Shown here: positions 1-8,979 of the stretch, in pieces
Position numbering within the stretch: position 1 is the stretch's first letter
Layout: every line of letters begins with the position of its first letter
Origin: Anaerocolumna sp. AGMB13020
GTDB taxonomy: Bacteria > Bacillota > Clostridia > Lachnospirales > Lachnospiraceae
Length of the DNA stretch: 64,000 nucleotides
NCBI RefSeq assembly: GCF_033100115.1
Contig: NZ_CP136910.1
Coordinates: 2,664,001 to 2,728,000, forward strand
Direction: 5' to 3'
Notes under the pieces: model-generated
The model's database searches: none
Told to the model about the DNA's origin: nothing
Seen by the model: only the letters and a program-made list of their open reading frames with translations
Position numbers and translations under genes: made by a program

Positions 1-1959
1 TAAGGTTGTATCTTCCGTTATTATGGTGTTCTTCGTCTTAACGAGCAGCGGCAGTTTCTCCATTGAGAATCCACTGGGAAGCGATATATAGTACTCCGTA
101 AGCATTTTTTCCGTTACGCGTTCTGTTATATGGAAGACTTTTTGGTTTTCTGTCACACTATTTAAGATAAAATCATCGTCAGCTTCTTCGTACTCCCCGT
201 CCCCACCTTTAACCGCTCTCTTTAACGTAATAATATTTCCTTCAGCATATGCTCCGGTTATAAAATACCCATCCTTTTGATAACTCTTTAGTATTTTCTT
301 ATTTTTGTCCGTTATCTCGATTTCATACAGCAAAGTTAAAAGTGTACCATCAGGTGCCGTCATGTATGCATTGTTTTTTCCATATCCATAGATTATATTA
401 TCATCAATTTTACCAAGAAGATTAATGATCTCATTTTTTGAGGCTTTTAGGCTGTCCTTTACACCGGATTCCAGGTCAAGGAGATAGATTTCCGTTACCT
501 TACTTTTATCTGTTGTATTCTCCCAGGCGATGTAATGATTGTCTGCATCAACAATATAGCTGTCTTTCTTTACGTCCTCTGCTAAAACAGACAGATTATC
601 CGTTATCAGATTATAGGAATAAATCCGGCTGTTCAAGATAAAATAGAATACTTCATTGGAATTCACATAACTGAATCCATCCAGTTCTTCCTTCAATAAC
701 TGATAGGTTATATTCATCGGAATATAAAGCAGCTCTTCTATTCTGTTATCACCACTGTAATAACGGTAAAATACCATCCCCACATAACCTTCGTAGGCTC
801 CTCTGTTCATATAACCATAGACCATAAAATCGATATTGCCGTCATCATCCATTTTCAGTATCTGAACATTATGCTCATTGTAGATATCCCTTATATAATC
901 CGTTTCCTCCTGGCGGAAAGAAAATACTCTGGTCATCTTATTTTCTGAAAGATTGTAATACCAGAGTTCACCCTGTCTTACAAATGCCAGCTTTTTATTC
1001 TCACCGGCAGTAACAAAATCAACATCTGTATCCCCCGTTACGCCAAGCTTAAACTCACTCTTTGTAAGGCTGGTAAGGTTTAAGTCAAAGTAAGCCTCCA
1101 TGGTCCTGTCATAATTCAACAGATACATTCTGGTACTGGTATAACGAACCCGGTAAAACTCTTTTACCCGGTAATATTCCTCACCGGACTCCGTTTCTGC
1201 TTTGACGGTATAGTTAAGGCTAACGGATGCCGTATCTGTATTTATCTCATTTATGGTAGGTATAATCTCTCCTGCTACCTGGGGCTTTAGCTTCCCAAAG
1301 GTAATCAAATCCAGGTTGGAATGTATATCCACATATGCCAAAGAGGTATTATCGGCACTGCTCTGAGGCTCCAGATAAGCAGTTATTCCATCCGTTTTCC
1401 TGGTAATAATGGAATTATGAAAATCCATGATAAAATCAAGTTTTTCTTTGCTATAAGAGTTTTCTATCTTTTTTACCCTGGTATAGTAATTCATTTTTCT
1501 GCTCTTACTGGTTACAAGGGTCAGTTTCACCGCATATTCCTTCTCCTGTGTAAGACCTGCCTTGAACTTAAGGTGGGCAATTTTTTTATCCCCTTCTTTT
1601 TCAAGAGCATTAATCGTATCTGTATCCAATAAGCTGTTATCCTTAATACTCCTTAGTTCGTAGATAACACGCTTTACATCATTTTCTTTTCCGTCTATAA
1701 CGATATCAAGACTCTGGGTCGTATCAACAGGTGTTATGGATTCCCTTACAAGATTAGCTTCCAGATTATTGCTGTATCCATGGAGCAGATTTATTTCTAC
1801 ATCATTCTGCCGGATGGTAATTATGGGTAATGACACTTTCCCCATACTGATAGTTCCCTGCGCCTCATTTACTTCCTGTGAAATATCTCTGGAGAAATAA
1901 TAGAAGGCACCGGCAAATATAAATAATAATATTATGACCCGATATACGTGCTTTAACAT
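1..1959 (-). CDS. Membrane-anchored protein of unknown function, C-terminus cut by window edge
   Basis: The reading frame starts at ATG 1959 and stays open to base 1, giving at least 653 residues with the C-terminus missing. The N-terminus (MLKHVYRVIILLFIFAGAFYY) is one transmembrane anchor, so the remainder is probably outside the membrane. The rest is hydrophilic and rich in Tyr, Asn, Asp and beta-type segments, including a YYRVKEFYRVRYTSTRMY stretch, and has a beta-propeller-like feel in its second half. That structural impression is inference. The start codon overlaps the last 7 bases of the methyltransferase gene, so translation is probably coupled. I do not recognise the family. Confidence 0.75.
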   Translation of the reverse strand, partial: MLKHVYRVIILLFIFAGAFYYFSRDISQEVNEAQGTISMGKVSLPIITIRQNDVEINLLHGYSNNLEANLVRESITPVDTTQSLDIVIDGKENDVKRVIYELRSIKDNSLLDTDTINALEKEGDKKIAHLKFKAGLTQEKEYAVKLTLVTSKSRKMNYYTRVKKIENSYSKEKLDFIMDFHNSIITRKTDGITAYLEPQSSADNTSLAYVDIHSNLDLITFGKLKPQVAGEIIPTINEINTDTASVSLNYTVKAETESGEEYYRVKEFYRVRYTSTRMYLLNYDRTMEAYFDLNLTSLTKSEFKLGVTGDTDVDFVTAGENKKLAFVRQGELWYYNLSENKMTRVFSFRQEETDYIRDIYNEHNVQILKMDDDGNIDFMVYGYMNRGAYEGYVGMVFYRYYSGDNRIEELLYIPMNITYQLLKEELDGFSYVNSNEVFYFILNSRIYSYNLITDNLSVLAEDVKKDSYIVDADNHYIAWENTTDKSKVTEIYLLDLESGVKDSLKASKNEIINLLGKIDDNIIYGYGKNNAYMTAPDGTLLTLLYEIEITDKNKKILKSYQKDGYFITGAYAEGNIITLKRAVKGGDGEYEEADDDFILNSVTENQKVFHITERVTEKMLTEYYISLPSGFSMEKLPLLVKTKNTIITEDTTL

Positions 1960-3167
1960 TCCTTCACTTCCTTACTGGCCTTAAGCGGCAGATAATCCTT
2001 AAGCAGTTCATACAATGCAGGTTGTACTTCCAGAAAAGATTTTAAACCCTCATATTCCTCGAATCTTTCTTTTATCTTATTGTCAGATTTCTTTCCGTTT
2101 CTTTTTACCCCTCTTATGAGGATATTCTTAGGTGTATGTTCCATATCAATAAACTCAAGCACCTGGGTTTTATATCCTGCTATTTCCAGCAATTCTGCAC
2201 GGAGTCCGTCTGTTGCCAGAGCAGCCATTCTCTCCTTGAGCAAGCCATATTTTAATATGGGGTTCAGGATATCGTTTTTAAGCTGTTTATTCAATTCATG
2301 CTGGCAACAGGGCACAGATAATATAACCTCTGCTCCCCAGCGAACAGCTTTGGCGAGTGCATAGTCAGTTGCTGTATCACAGGCATGAAGGGTAACTACC
2401 ATGTCAACCTGGCTGACTCCTTCATAGTCAGCTATGTCTCCTACCAGAAAGTTAAGCCTGTCATAGCCATACTTTCGGGCGAGCTCATTGCAATGTTCTA
2501 TGACCTCTTTCTTAAGGTCCAAACCGATAATTTTTACGGCATATCCTTTGACTACCTTCAGGTAATAGTACATAGCAAAGGTAAGATAAGACTTGCCGCA
2601 GCCAAAATCCAGAACCGTCAGTTCCCTGTCCTGCTTTAAAGCCGGCAGAATATCTTCTATGAATTCCAAAAATCGATTTATTTGTTTGAATTTATCATAC
2701 TTTCCCCTAACGACCTTACCCTCATTTGTTATGACCCCAAGGTCGTACAGAAAAGGCACAAAAGTTCCTTCGGGTATGATATAAGTCTTTTCTCTGTTAT
2801 GAGAAATATTTTTAAGCAGAGGTTTATTTTCACTGGACTGTTGTAACTTCTTTATCTTCAGTGTTTCTTTCCCCTTGCTGCTTACCAGCATGGTTATCTC
2901 ATTTTTAGCATTTCTTAGCAGTAACTGTTTCAGGACCTTCCCCATATAGAGGTCTATAAGATCTGGTAACTCCTGCAACTCGATATTTTTATGGAATACC
3001 TGATTATTTCTATATTCACAGACCTGATACAGCTCTTTGCCTTTAAGCCTTACAGGTCTTACGGTTATTTTACTAATTTCACTGCCTTTCACCGGATTAC
3101 TGATTATAATATCTTTCAAATCTATATTTAAATTCTCCCTGATAAGAGATAAATGTTTCTCTTCCAT
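1953..3167 (-). CDS. Class I SAM-dependent methyltransferase (Methyltransf_32 type)
   Basis: A 404-residue protein. Residues 1-150 form a variable N-terminal region. A Rossmann methyltransferase domain follows, with SAM motif I VLDFGCGKSY at 185-194 and IIGLDL near 214. Then come VTLHACDTATD (259-269) and VPCCQHEL (285-292). The HACDTATD and PCCQHEL signatures are typical of the Methyltransf_32 family (GSTCD-like), whose substrates are mostly unassigned; an RNA or tRNA target is possible but unproven. The ATG start has only a weak upstream purine stretch. The stop overlaps the start of the membrane protein downstream. Confidence 0.85.
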   Translation of the reverse strand: MEEKHLSLIRENLNIDLKDIIISNPVKGSEISKITVRPVRLKGKELYQVCEYRNNQVFHKNIELQELPDLIDLYMGKVLKQLLLRNAKNEITMLVSSKGKETLKIKKLQQSSENKPLLKNISHNREKTYIIPEGTFVPFLYDLGVITNEGKVVRGKYDKFKQINRFLEFIEDILPALKQDRELTVLDFGCGKSYLTFAMYYYLKVVKGYAVKIIGLDLKKEVIEHCNELARKYGYDRLNFLVGDIADYEGVSQVDMVVTLHACDTATDYALAKAVRWGAEVILSVPCCQHELNKQLKNDILNPILKYGLLKERMAALATDGLRAELLEIAGYKTQVLEFIDMEHTPKNILIRGVKRNGKKSDNKIKERFEEYEGLKSFLEVQPALYELLKDYLPLKASKEVKEC

Positions 3168-3367
3168 TGTAATACTGACCTTTCTATTTTAGGATGTGCT
3201 TTTCAAATCTATACAATTATCATACACACTCCAGATAGTTACTGGATACATTTTATCATAACGTGCAAAATATTCCTACTACATTATTCAATTTTGGCAT
3301 TGGTCACCTGTCCAAAAATGAAATATGTATTTTTTTAAAGGAATGGTGAACGGCACAGCTTTCGCTG

Positions 3368-3376
3368 CATATATTA
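3368..3376 (+). promoter_or_regulatory. Possible sporulation-type -10 (CATANNNTA)
   Basis: CATATATTA matches the mother-cell sigma-K -10 pattern CATANNNTA. An AAC lies about 15 bases upstream. No good TTGACA/TATAAT pair is seen in 3168-3412, so this is a weak candidate for driving the Pro/Thr-rich protein. Confidence 0.25.
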
Positions 3377-3412
3377 GTTATAAAATGATATAGCAGATCG
3401 AAGGAGGATCGA

Positions 3413-4996
3413 ATGAAATATTCTCGTTCAGAATATTCACCTTCTAACAATCCTTACGGAAAGTCCGGTATTCCCAATTACACCACTTCTCCGGTAGATA
3501 ATACCGATAAAGGCAATCCCGGTTTCATTAATTCTGTATACTCGGACCTTTTAGGTACTAAGCAGAGCAACACTTTAAGTTATACGGGGATTTCCCCTGA
3601 CTATGGAAAAAAAGTCAATTACATGCAGGATCCCCTTACCACTCCCACCGTACCCACGTCCCCTGCTGTTCCAGGTGCGCCTACCATGCCAATGGCTCCT
3701 ACAATGCCGGGAAGACCTATGACTCCTCAGCCTGGGACTACCTCTCCGGTGCCTCCGGCCACCATTCCTATTATGCCTCAGCGACCACTTACCCCTGGTC
3801 CGGCACCCTCAGCCACAATGCCAGGTACCGGCAGTCCCATGACCCCCGGAACAAGACCTGGTCTTTTAACTCAGCCTGCCATTCCCATATCCCCCACCAG
3901 GCCCACAGCACCATTTATGCCAGGCGCAACAACCCCTTCTGCCACACCAACCGTACCAGGAACGACGACACCGCCGCCTTTTCCATCTGCTCCCGGTATT
4001 TCCACAATCCCTGGTATGAATGTTACACCTATAAGACCTACTCTTCCACTTCCAACTACCCCCCTCACAACACCTGGAATCAACACGTTACCGGTCATGC
4101 CTACAACACCAGCAATTCCTGGTGCTATTACAACCCCAGGTATGAGTACTTTACCACTTAGACCAGCTATGCCCTTTATGCCTACTGCTCCTGCCAGGCC
4201 AACTGCTCCTGCTGTTCCCGGAACACCAGGTTCCAATCCCGCAAGACCAACTATGCCGGCTGCTCCAAGTACCATTCCCTCTTCGCCAGCTATGCCAGGG
4301 TTTACTTCACCTATAATGCCTGGTGCTCCTTTTACTCCTACGACACCCCAGCCAGCTCTGCCCACGCTGCCTTCCTTACCTAATATACCTACCGCTCCCA
4401 CACCTACCGCTCCGGGTAACCGGCTTCCAGCCCAGCCGCCAAATACTTTTCCCGGAACACTAATTCCTTCCACGCCAGAGGTTCCAGGTTATTTGCCAAG
4501 AATGCAGAATTATTCTGAATATGCCAGTAAACACAGTTCGGAATATGATTTTGACTATAACCAGGGATATGGAGCAAATAATATCTATATGACCGATGTA
4601 TCTCCTTATCATGTACCTCTTGCAGTACCCATGATGCCTTTATACGGTTATGATAATTGTGAAGATGCTTCAAAAGACTTTGGTTACATGAAACATTTAT
4701 ATCCGGAGAAGGCAAAGAAAATGATGGTATTAATCGAAGAAGAGTGTGATAAGCTGGAATATGACGGCAGTTGTATGTTCGACGAATACCCTGACAGAGT
4801 ATACCTTGGCAAACTCGTGGATAAGATTTATAACAATCTGAATTCCGTGAAGGAATCCAGTCTGGCTGATAACTCCTCCTATGACAATTCCTCCTCCGGT
4901 TATGATAATTGGATGCGGGATATGACAGAAGTATTGCTTTACAATGAAATGTTAGAACGCCGCAAACGTTATAGAGGAAGAAAACGCTGGTTTTAA
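3413..4996 (+). CDS. Pro/Thr-rich low-complexity protein with compact C-terminal domain
   Basis: 527 residues, with a strong GGAGG ribosome binding site 7 bases before the ATG. The N-terminus (about 1-75) is Tyr/Ser/Asn/Pro-rich. Residues about 80-365 are a degenerate array of P-x-x-P units such as TPAIPGA and PTMPAAP, rich in Pro, Thr, Ala and Met. After a Tyr-rich linker comes an ordered domain (about 405-475) with CEDASKDFGYMKHLYPEKAK, EEECDKLEYDGS and FDEYPDRVYL; the protein ends in a basic RKRYRGRKRW tail. I recall this YMK-YP-AK...EEECD...DEYPD block from other Lachnospiraceae proteins of unknown role. It has no signal peptide. A spore-surface or coat function is inference only. Confidence 0.8.
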   Translation: MKYSRSEYSPSNNPYGKSGIPNYTTSPVDNTDKGNPGFINSVYSDLLGTKQSNTLSYTGISPDYGKKVNYMQDPLTTPTVPTSPAVPGAPTMPMAPTMPGRPMTPQPGTTSPVPPATIPIMPQRPLTPGPAPSATMPGTGSPMTPGTRPGLLTQPAIPISPTRPTAPFMPGATTPSATPTVPGTTTPPPFPSAPGISTIPGMNVTPIRPTLPLPTTPLTTPGINTLPVMPTTPAIPGAITTPGMSTLPLRPAMPFMPTAPARPTAPAVPGTPGSNPARPTMPAAPSTIPSSPAMPGFTSPIMPGAPFTPTTPQPALPTLPSLPNIPTAPTPTAPGNRLPAQPPNTFPGTLIPSTPEVPGYLPRMQNYSEYASKHSSEYDFDYNQGYGANNIYMTDVSPYHVPLAVPMMPLYGYDNCEDASKDFGYMKHLYPEKAKKMMVLIEEECDKLEYDGSCMFDEYPDRVYLGKLVDKIYNNLNSVKESSLADNSSYDNSSSGYDNWMRDMTEVLLYNEMLERRKRYRGRKRWF

Positions 4997-5006
4997 ACTA
5001 TGATAT

Positions 5007-5066
5007 AAAAAACGCTGTCTCACTTCTGTTCCGCCGTGAAGCGGAGCAAGAAGTGAACAGCGGTTT
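5007..5066. terminator. Bidirectional terminator between convergent genes
   Basis: A long imperfect hairpin pairs AAACGCTGT..CACTTCT with AAGAAGTG.ACAGCGGTTT, with GTTCCGC/GCGGAGC at its tip. A-rich and T-rich flanks lie on each side. It overlaps the stop codon of the YwmB-like gene. Confidence 0.8.
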
Positions 5067-5874
5067 AATACCCACCGTTGATTACCGGTGTTCCCAGGTA
5101 GACAATGGTTGAATCTGTATCTTCATCATATTGAATTGCAATATGAATATTAATCTTGGTTCCCATTGAGGTTACATATTCCTTTAACAGCCCGCTGTAG
5201 GCGTATACTGTATAAAGACTTTCCTCTCGGTAGGCATAGGCTTCTTTACCGCCCAGACTTCTAATCATGGCATCGGTTATCTGATTTCTGCTGTCCATGC
5301 TTAACTGTCCCTTATATTTACTGGAAAGCTGCATGGTTGTCTGAACATTTTCTGCTCCCAGTTCTTTTAAGGTATTCTCAAGTATCTTACGGTAAGAGAG
5401 CAGACTTTCTGTATTATCATATAATTTCAGGCGGATTAGAATATAATTATGATAATTCCCGGTTCCATCCGCATCCTGCTGCTTCAGAGTTACGATTTTT
5501 ACAGAAGTATCCGCATTTTTTCCGGTTTTTTCAACGACGACTTCTGATTCCTCACCGTTCATGGTAACAGAAGGTGTCTGTTCTATCGTAAGACCGATAT
5601 TCTCCGCAATATAATAGATATAAGCATTTTTCTCTTCTTCCGTTAAAATGCCTTTTCCACAGCTTGCATACATCTCAAGTTCATAGGAAGATACATTGGT
5701 GTTAGTACCCACAAATGCCTCCAACAGACTTACCTTTGGAATCAGCAGATGATTAACACCTATCTGGACAATCACTGCAATCCACAAGATCCCAACTATA
5801 TATATCCAGGTCTTCTGTTTTCCGGTAAATAAAACCTTTTTCAGTTGTCTGTAAATACTTCCTGATGTATTCAT
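5065..5874 (-). CDS. YwmB-family-like membrane-anchored protein
   Basis: 269 residues from ATG 5874, which has GGAGG 6 bases upstream; an in-frame GTG at 5889 overlaps that site and is rejected. One transmembrane segment (WIYIVGILWIAVIVQIGV, about residues 21-38) follows a basic cytoplasmic N-terminus. The extracellular part starts a conserved-looking CGKGILTEEEKNAYI block and has a C-terminal alpha/beta fold. Length and architecture fit the YwmB (TATA_RF) family. In Bacillus, ywmB lies near the ywlC-ywlE-ywlF region, and the next three genes here are the counterparts of those. Family assignment therefore rests partly on gene order. The role is unknown. Confidence 0.55.
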   Translation of the reverse strand: MNTSGSIYRQLKKVLFTGKQKTWIYIVGILWIAVIVQIGVNHLLIPKVSLLEAFVGTNTNVSSYELEMYASCGKGILTEEEKNAYIYYIAENIGLTIEQTPSVTMNGEESEVVVEKTGKNADTSVKIVTLKQQDADGTGNYHNYILIRLKLYDNTESLLSYRKILENTLKELGAENVQTTMQLSSKYKGQLSMDSRNQITDAMIRSLGGKEAYAYREESLYTVYAYSGLLKEYVTSMGTKINIHIAIQYDEDTDSTIVYLGTPVINGGY

Positions 5875-5965
5875 ATTAAGCCTCCACACTGGGTAAACGT
5901 TCTAAATTATATAAAAGTTATATAATATTCTTACCCATAATATGGAGATTATACGGATTGCTTCA

Positions 5966-6394
5966 TTAATCTTCAATCAGATTGATTCTTCTTATATGTC
6001 TCTCATCCTGAGAGAAAGGAGTCTCAAGGAAGGTATCGACCACCTTTAATGCATGTCCGGGACCAATAACCCTTGCACCCATAGCAAGAATATTGGCATC
6101 ATTATGAGATCTGGTGGCTTCCGCGCTAAAGCAGTCATGGCAGAGTGCCGCACGTATGCCTTTCACCTTATTGGCAGCTATGGATATACCTATTCCAGTT
6201 CCGCAAATCAGTATTCCAAGTTCACATTCCTTGCTTAATACAGCATCTGTTACTTTTCTGGCATACACCGGATAATCGCAGGATTCCTCTGTATAAGTAC
6301 CGCAATCCTTATAAGCAATATTTTTTCCTTCAAGATGCTTTATAATCTCCTGCTTTAATTCAAAACCGCCATGGTCACAACCTAACGCTATCAT
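5966..6394 (-). CDS. rpiB: Ribose-5-phosphate isomerase B
   Basis: 142 residues, matching the usual RpiB/LacAB length. It interconverts ribose-5-phosphate and ribulose-5-phosphate in the non-oxidative pentose phosphate pathway. Visible motifs are the N-terminal ALGCDHGGFELK, DCGTYTEESCDYP, the catalytic-Cys segment ILICGTGIGISIAANK and the phosphate-binding ALCHD.FSAEATRSHNDANIL. The ATG overlaps the phosphatase stop by 4 bases (ATGA) and has a GGAGG site, so the genes are translationally coupled as in Bacillus ywlE-ywlF. Confidence 0.95.
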   Translation of the reverse strand: MIALGCDHGGFELKQEIIKHLEGKNIAYKDCGTYTEESCDYPVYARKVTDAVLSKECELGILICGTGIGISIAANKVKGIRAALCHDCFSAEATRSHNDANILAMGARVIGPGHALKVVDTFLETPFSQDERHIRRINLIED

Positions 6395-6849
6395 GTGTTT
6401 TCCTCCTCGTTGAGTTTATATACTGTCTTTTTCACAAGCCTTGCAAGCTCTACATAGCAATCTTCATAATCGATAAGGGTTCCGCCGTAAGGATCTGTAA
6501 CATCTCCGCTTTCACCCACGAACTCTTTAATAGTATATACGTTTCCGGTATCCTTAAAATCTTCCGTCACTATTTGCTTTTGCTTTTCAGTCATTGTCAG
6601 TATCAAGGTATTTTCATCAATGTCTGAGTTTTTGAGCGGCTTGGAAAAATGCCCCTCCAGTTCAAGATTATGATTTTTTAGCACAGTATCTGCCTTTGGG
6701 TTAAAGGGCTCAGAAAATAAAACCACGATTCCCCTGGAGGTTACCGTTATATCACTGTTTGTTTCCATACTGCGATAAATTGTCTCTGCCATGGGGCTTC
6801 TACAGGTATTTCCCGTGCAGACAAAAATAATCTTTTCATATCTTATCAT
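6391..6849 (-). CDS. ywlE: Low-molecular-weight protein tyrosine/arginine phosphatase (YwlE-like)
   Basis: The P-loop is at the N-terminus: VCTGNTCRSPMAE, matching C(X)5R(S/T). A C-terminal TDPYGG carries the general-acid Asp. Threonine at position 3 of the loop (CTGNTCRS) is the feature that distinguishes YwlE-type protein-arginine phosphatases from tyrosine phosphatases, which makes arginine phosphatase activity plausible. I placed the start at ATG 6849, which has GGGAG upstream and puts the P-loop close to the N-terminus; the TTG at 6879 lacks a ribosome binding site. The gene sits in a ywlC-ywlE-rpiB order. Confidence 0.88.
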   Translation of the reverse strand: MIRYEKIIFVCTGNTCRSPMAETIYRSMETNSDITVTSRGIVVLFSEPFNPKADTVLKNHNLELEGHFSKPLKNSDIDENTLILTMTEKQKQIVTEDFKDTGNVYTIKEFVGESGDVTDPYGGTLIDYEDCYVELARLVKKTVYKLNEEENT

Positions 6850-6896
6850 TATTAACTCCCATCTGTGGGCAAGCCACAAAATGCTTTTTAATCTGT

Positions 6897-7952
6897 TTAA
6901 ACTTTCTCTATATGATAACCAGCAGCTTTTAACAGACGATTCATAATAGCCTGTCCTAAATGATTATCATAAAAACTTTCGGAGTAGATATAATCTGCCT
7001 GTTCTCCGTCAAAATCTCTTAGTATCTTAAACAATCCGGCCGCAATGGTCTTCTCATCTTTTCTGGTTCCTATGGTTTTAATCAGGCCTTTCTCATAGCT
7101 TAAAAGGGTTTCATCTGTCGCTATAATCCCAACCCTATAGCCTTCCTTCAGCTTTTTCTCAGCTGCCTGGTTTATTGCCCTGACTACTGCTTTACTTTCA
7201 CCTTCATAGATCGTAAGCTGCCCTCTGGGTGCATAATGCTTGTATTTCATACCCGGTGCTTTGGGCTTAAAGTCCTCGGATTCCGGTTTTTGAAGCAGTC
7301 CCTTATCATATTCTGCCTCTCCGGTAATTCCTATAATATCCTCCAGAGTTATATAACCAGGTCTTAAGATAATCGGTATATCTGCCGATACATCTACTAT
7401 AGTGGATTCCAGTCCGATATCTGCACTGCCTCCATCCAGTATCATATCTATCCGTCCATCCATATCCTCAATCACATGTTTAGCAGTGGTAGGACTTGGT
7501 CTTCCGGACGCATTGGCACTGGGTGCTGCTATATATAGTCCTGCCTGCCGTATCAGTTCAAAAGCAATAGGATGAGCAGGCATCCTGATTGCCACGGTGT
7601 CCAACCCTCCTGTGGTAGTTAAAGGCACCAGGTTGCTCTTTTTAAATATTAAGGTCAGCGGACCGGGCCAAAATGCTTCTGCAAGCTTTCTGCCTAAGGT
7701 ACAGTCCCCTGCTGTTAAAGCATCCAATGCTTTCATGGAACTTATATGAAGAATTAGAGGATTATCAGAAGGCCTTCCCTTGGCGGCATAAATTTTGCCG
7801 GAAGCTTCTTCATTTAATCCATCCGCTCCCAGTCCATATACCGTCTCAGTGGGAAAAGCCACTAATCCTCCCTGTTTTAATATTTCCGCCGCTTCTATTA
7901 TTTTCTTATTATCAATGTTGTTACAGTCTAATTGAATAAATTTCGTTTTCAT
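6897..7952 (-). CDS. ywlC: L-threonylcarbamoyladenylate synthase (Sua5/YwlC)
   Basis: 351 residues. It makes threonylcarbamoyl-AMP from Thr, bicarbonate and ATP for the t6A37 modification of ANN-decoding tRNAs. The YrdC domain (about 10-200) shows GGLVAFPTETVYGLGADG, KGRPSDNPLILHI, FWPGPLTLI, IAIRMPAH-type and SANASGRPSPT motifs. A linker with PGMKYKHYAP leads to the C-terminal Sua5 domain (about 230-351). This is the long two-domain form. The ATG is weakly supported by ribosome binding sequence. It heads the phosphatase/RpiB cluster. Confidence 0.95.
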   Translation of the reverse strand: MKTKFIQLDCNNIDNKKIIEAAEILKQGGLVAFPTETVYGLGADGLNEEASGKIYAAKGRPSDNPLILHISSMKALDALTAGDCTLGRKLAEAFWPGPLTLIFKKSNLVPLTTTGGLDTVAIRMPAHPIAFELIRQAGLYIAAPSANASGRPSPTTAKHVIEDMDGRIDMILDGGSADIGLESTIVDVSADIPIILRPGYITLEDIIGITGEAEYDKGLLQKPESEDFKPKAPGMKYKHYAPRGQLTIYEGESKAVVRAINQAAEKKLKEGYRVGIIATDETLLSYEKGLIKTIGTRKDEKTIAAGLFKILRDFDGEQADYIYSESFYDNHLGQAIMNRLLKAAGYHIEKV

Positions 7953-8096
7953 GTTGGTTTACCAAACCCAGGTTCTTGGGTAGCTTCTGTTATTTATTAT
8001 AGTAGTATCTTTATACCATAGTGACAGGCCCTATCCTTGACGAAAATGCCCCGTCCTTTCTTGAGCTTCCTGTCGGGTCACAAGTCAGCATTTTAT

Positions 8097-8122
8097 TTGG
8101 TATGAAATAAATTTCATACCAA
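8097..8122. repeat. Perfect 12-bp palindrome in the ywlC upstream spacer
   Basis: TTGGTATGAAAT and ATTTCATACCAA are separated by 2 bases. It lies between ywlC and the cwlD-like gene. There is no U-tract on either strand, so an operator is as likely as a hairpin. Confidence 0.5.
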
Positions 8123-8176
8123 TAACAGGTACATTATAACACCATCCCTGAAAGAATACCATGTTTTCTTTGTACC

Positions 8177-8896
8177 TTATTTATTCATAGAATTCAGATA
8201 ACGAAAGATTCCTAAGTGTATTGCCCAAGCCATCTTTTCCTGGTAGTCTTCTGTTAAAAGAATCGTAGCTTCCCCGGTATTGGATAAATAGCCGCATTCC
8301 ACTATTACAATAGGGCATTCCGTCTTTCTTAACATATAATAAGAATCGTTGGATTTTGCTTCCCTTTTGTTGCCGTCCATGAGCGTGGCTTTCAGCTGAT
8401 TTTGCATTACACCGGCAAATTGCTTACCCTCAGGGGATTTGGTGTAATAGAATACCTGTGCACCTTTTATCTCTTCACTGGTATAGCTGTTCTGATGGAT
8501 GCTGACTGCTAATACAGCTTTGCTGTTATTAATAATATCCACACGATTTCTCATGTCTACTGCTTTTTTGTTATTGTCACTGTCTTTGTACAAGCCATCA
8601 TCCGTGTCCCTTGTCATGATGACCCGAATATCATTCTGCTCCAATAAACTTTTCAGTCTCATGGCTACCGCTAAATTGATATCCTTTTCCAGAGCTCCGT
8701 TTATCCCAACTTTTCCTGGGTCTCTGCCACCATGTCCGGGGTCCAATATAATTGTTAACTGCCCGTCAGTGTTCTCCGTTTTCGAGTCCCTCTGCATAAC
8801 TAGTACAGAAGGGTCATTTAAGGTGTATACTGCCAGGCAGACAAAACACAGGAACAGGAGGTGGAAGTAATTTTTGTAAAGCCTTCTTTTATTCAC
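8177..8896 (-). CDS. cwlD: N-acetylmuramoyl-L-alanine amidase, CwlD-like
   Basis: 239 residues, close to the usual CwlD length. An N-terminal membrane/signal segment (YFHLLFLCFVCLAVYTL) is followed by an Amidase_3 domain. The zinc ligands are visible in ILDPGHGG (His), E in GALEKDINL, and SIHQNS (His); the catalytic Glu is in VECGYLSN. CwlD removes side chains from spore-cortex muramic acid so that muramic lactam can form, which is needed for germination. Start is GTG 8896, since no nearer ATG keeps the signal segment. The GH18 gene lies just upstream. Confidence 0.78.
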   Translation of the reverse strand: MNKRRLYKNYFHLLFLCFVCLAVYTLNDPSVLVMQRDSKTENTDGQLTIILDPGHGGRDPGKVGINGALEKDINLAVAMRLKSLLEQNDIRVIMTRDTDDGLYKDSDNNKKAVDMRNRVDIINNSKAVLAVSIHQNSYTSEEIKGAQVFYYTKSPEGKQFAGVMQNQLKATLMDGNKREAKSNDSYYMLRKTECPIVIVECGYLSNTGEATILLTEDYQEKMAWAIHLGIFRYLNSMNK

Positions 8897-8979
8897 AATA
8901 AAATATCCAATCAGGTTGTTTTATTATATTGTATGAGCTAAATTCGAGCCCTATGAATCACTTTACAGGTTCCACTCCT

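Noticed and set aside
3871..4473. 200-codon minus-strand frame rich in Gly, Val and Ala opposite the Pro/Thr-rich gene
   Set aside because: It is the complement of CCN and ACN codons; no ribosome binding site and no independent features.
5869..5889. GTG 5889 as start of the YwmB-like gene
   Set aside because: It overlaps the GGAGG that serves ATG 5874.
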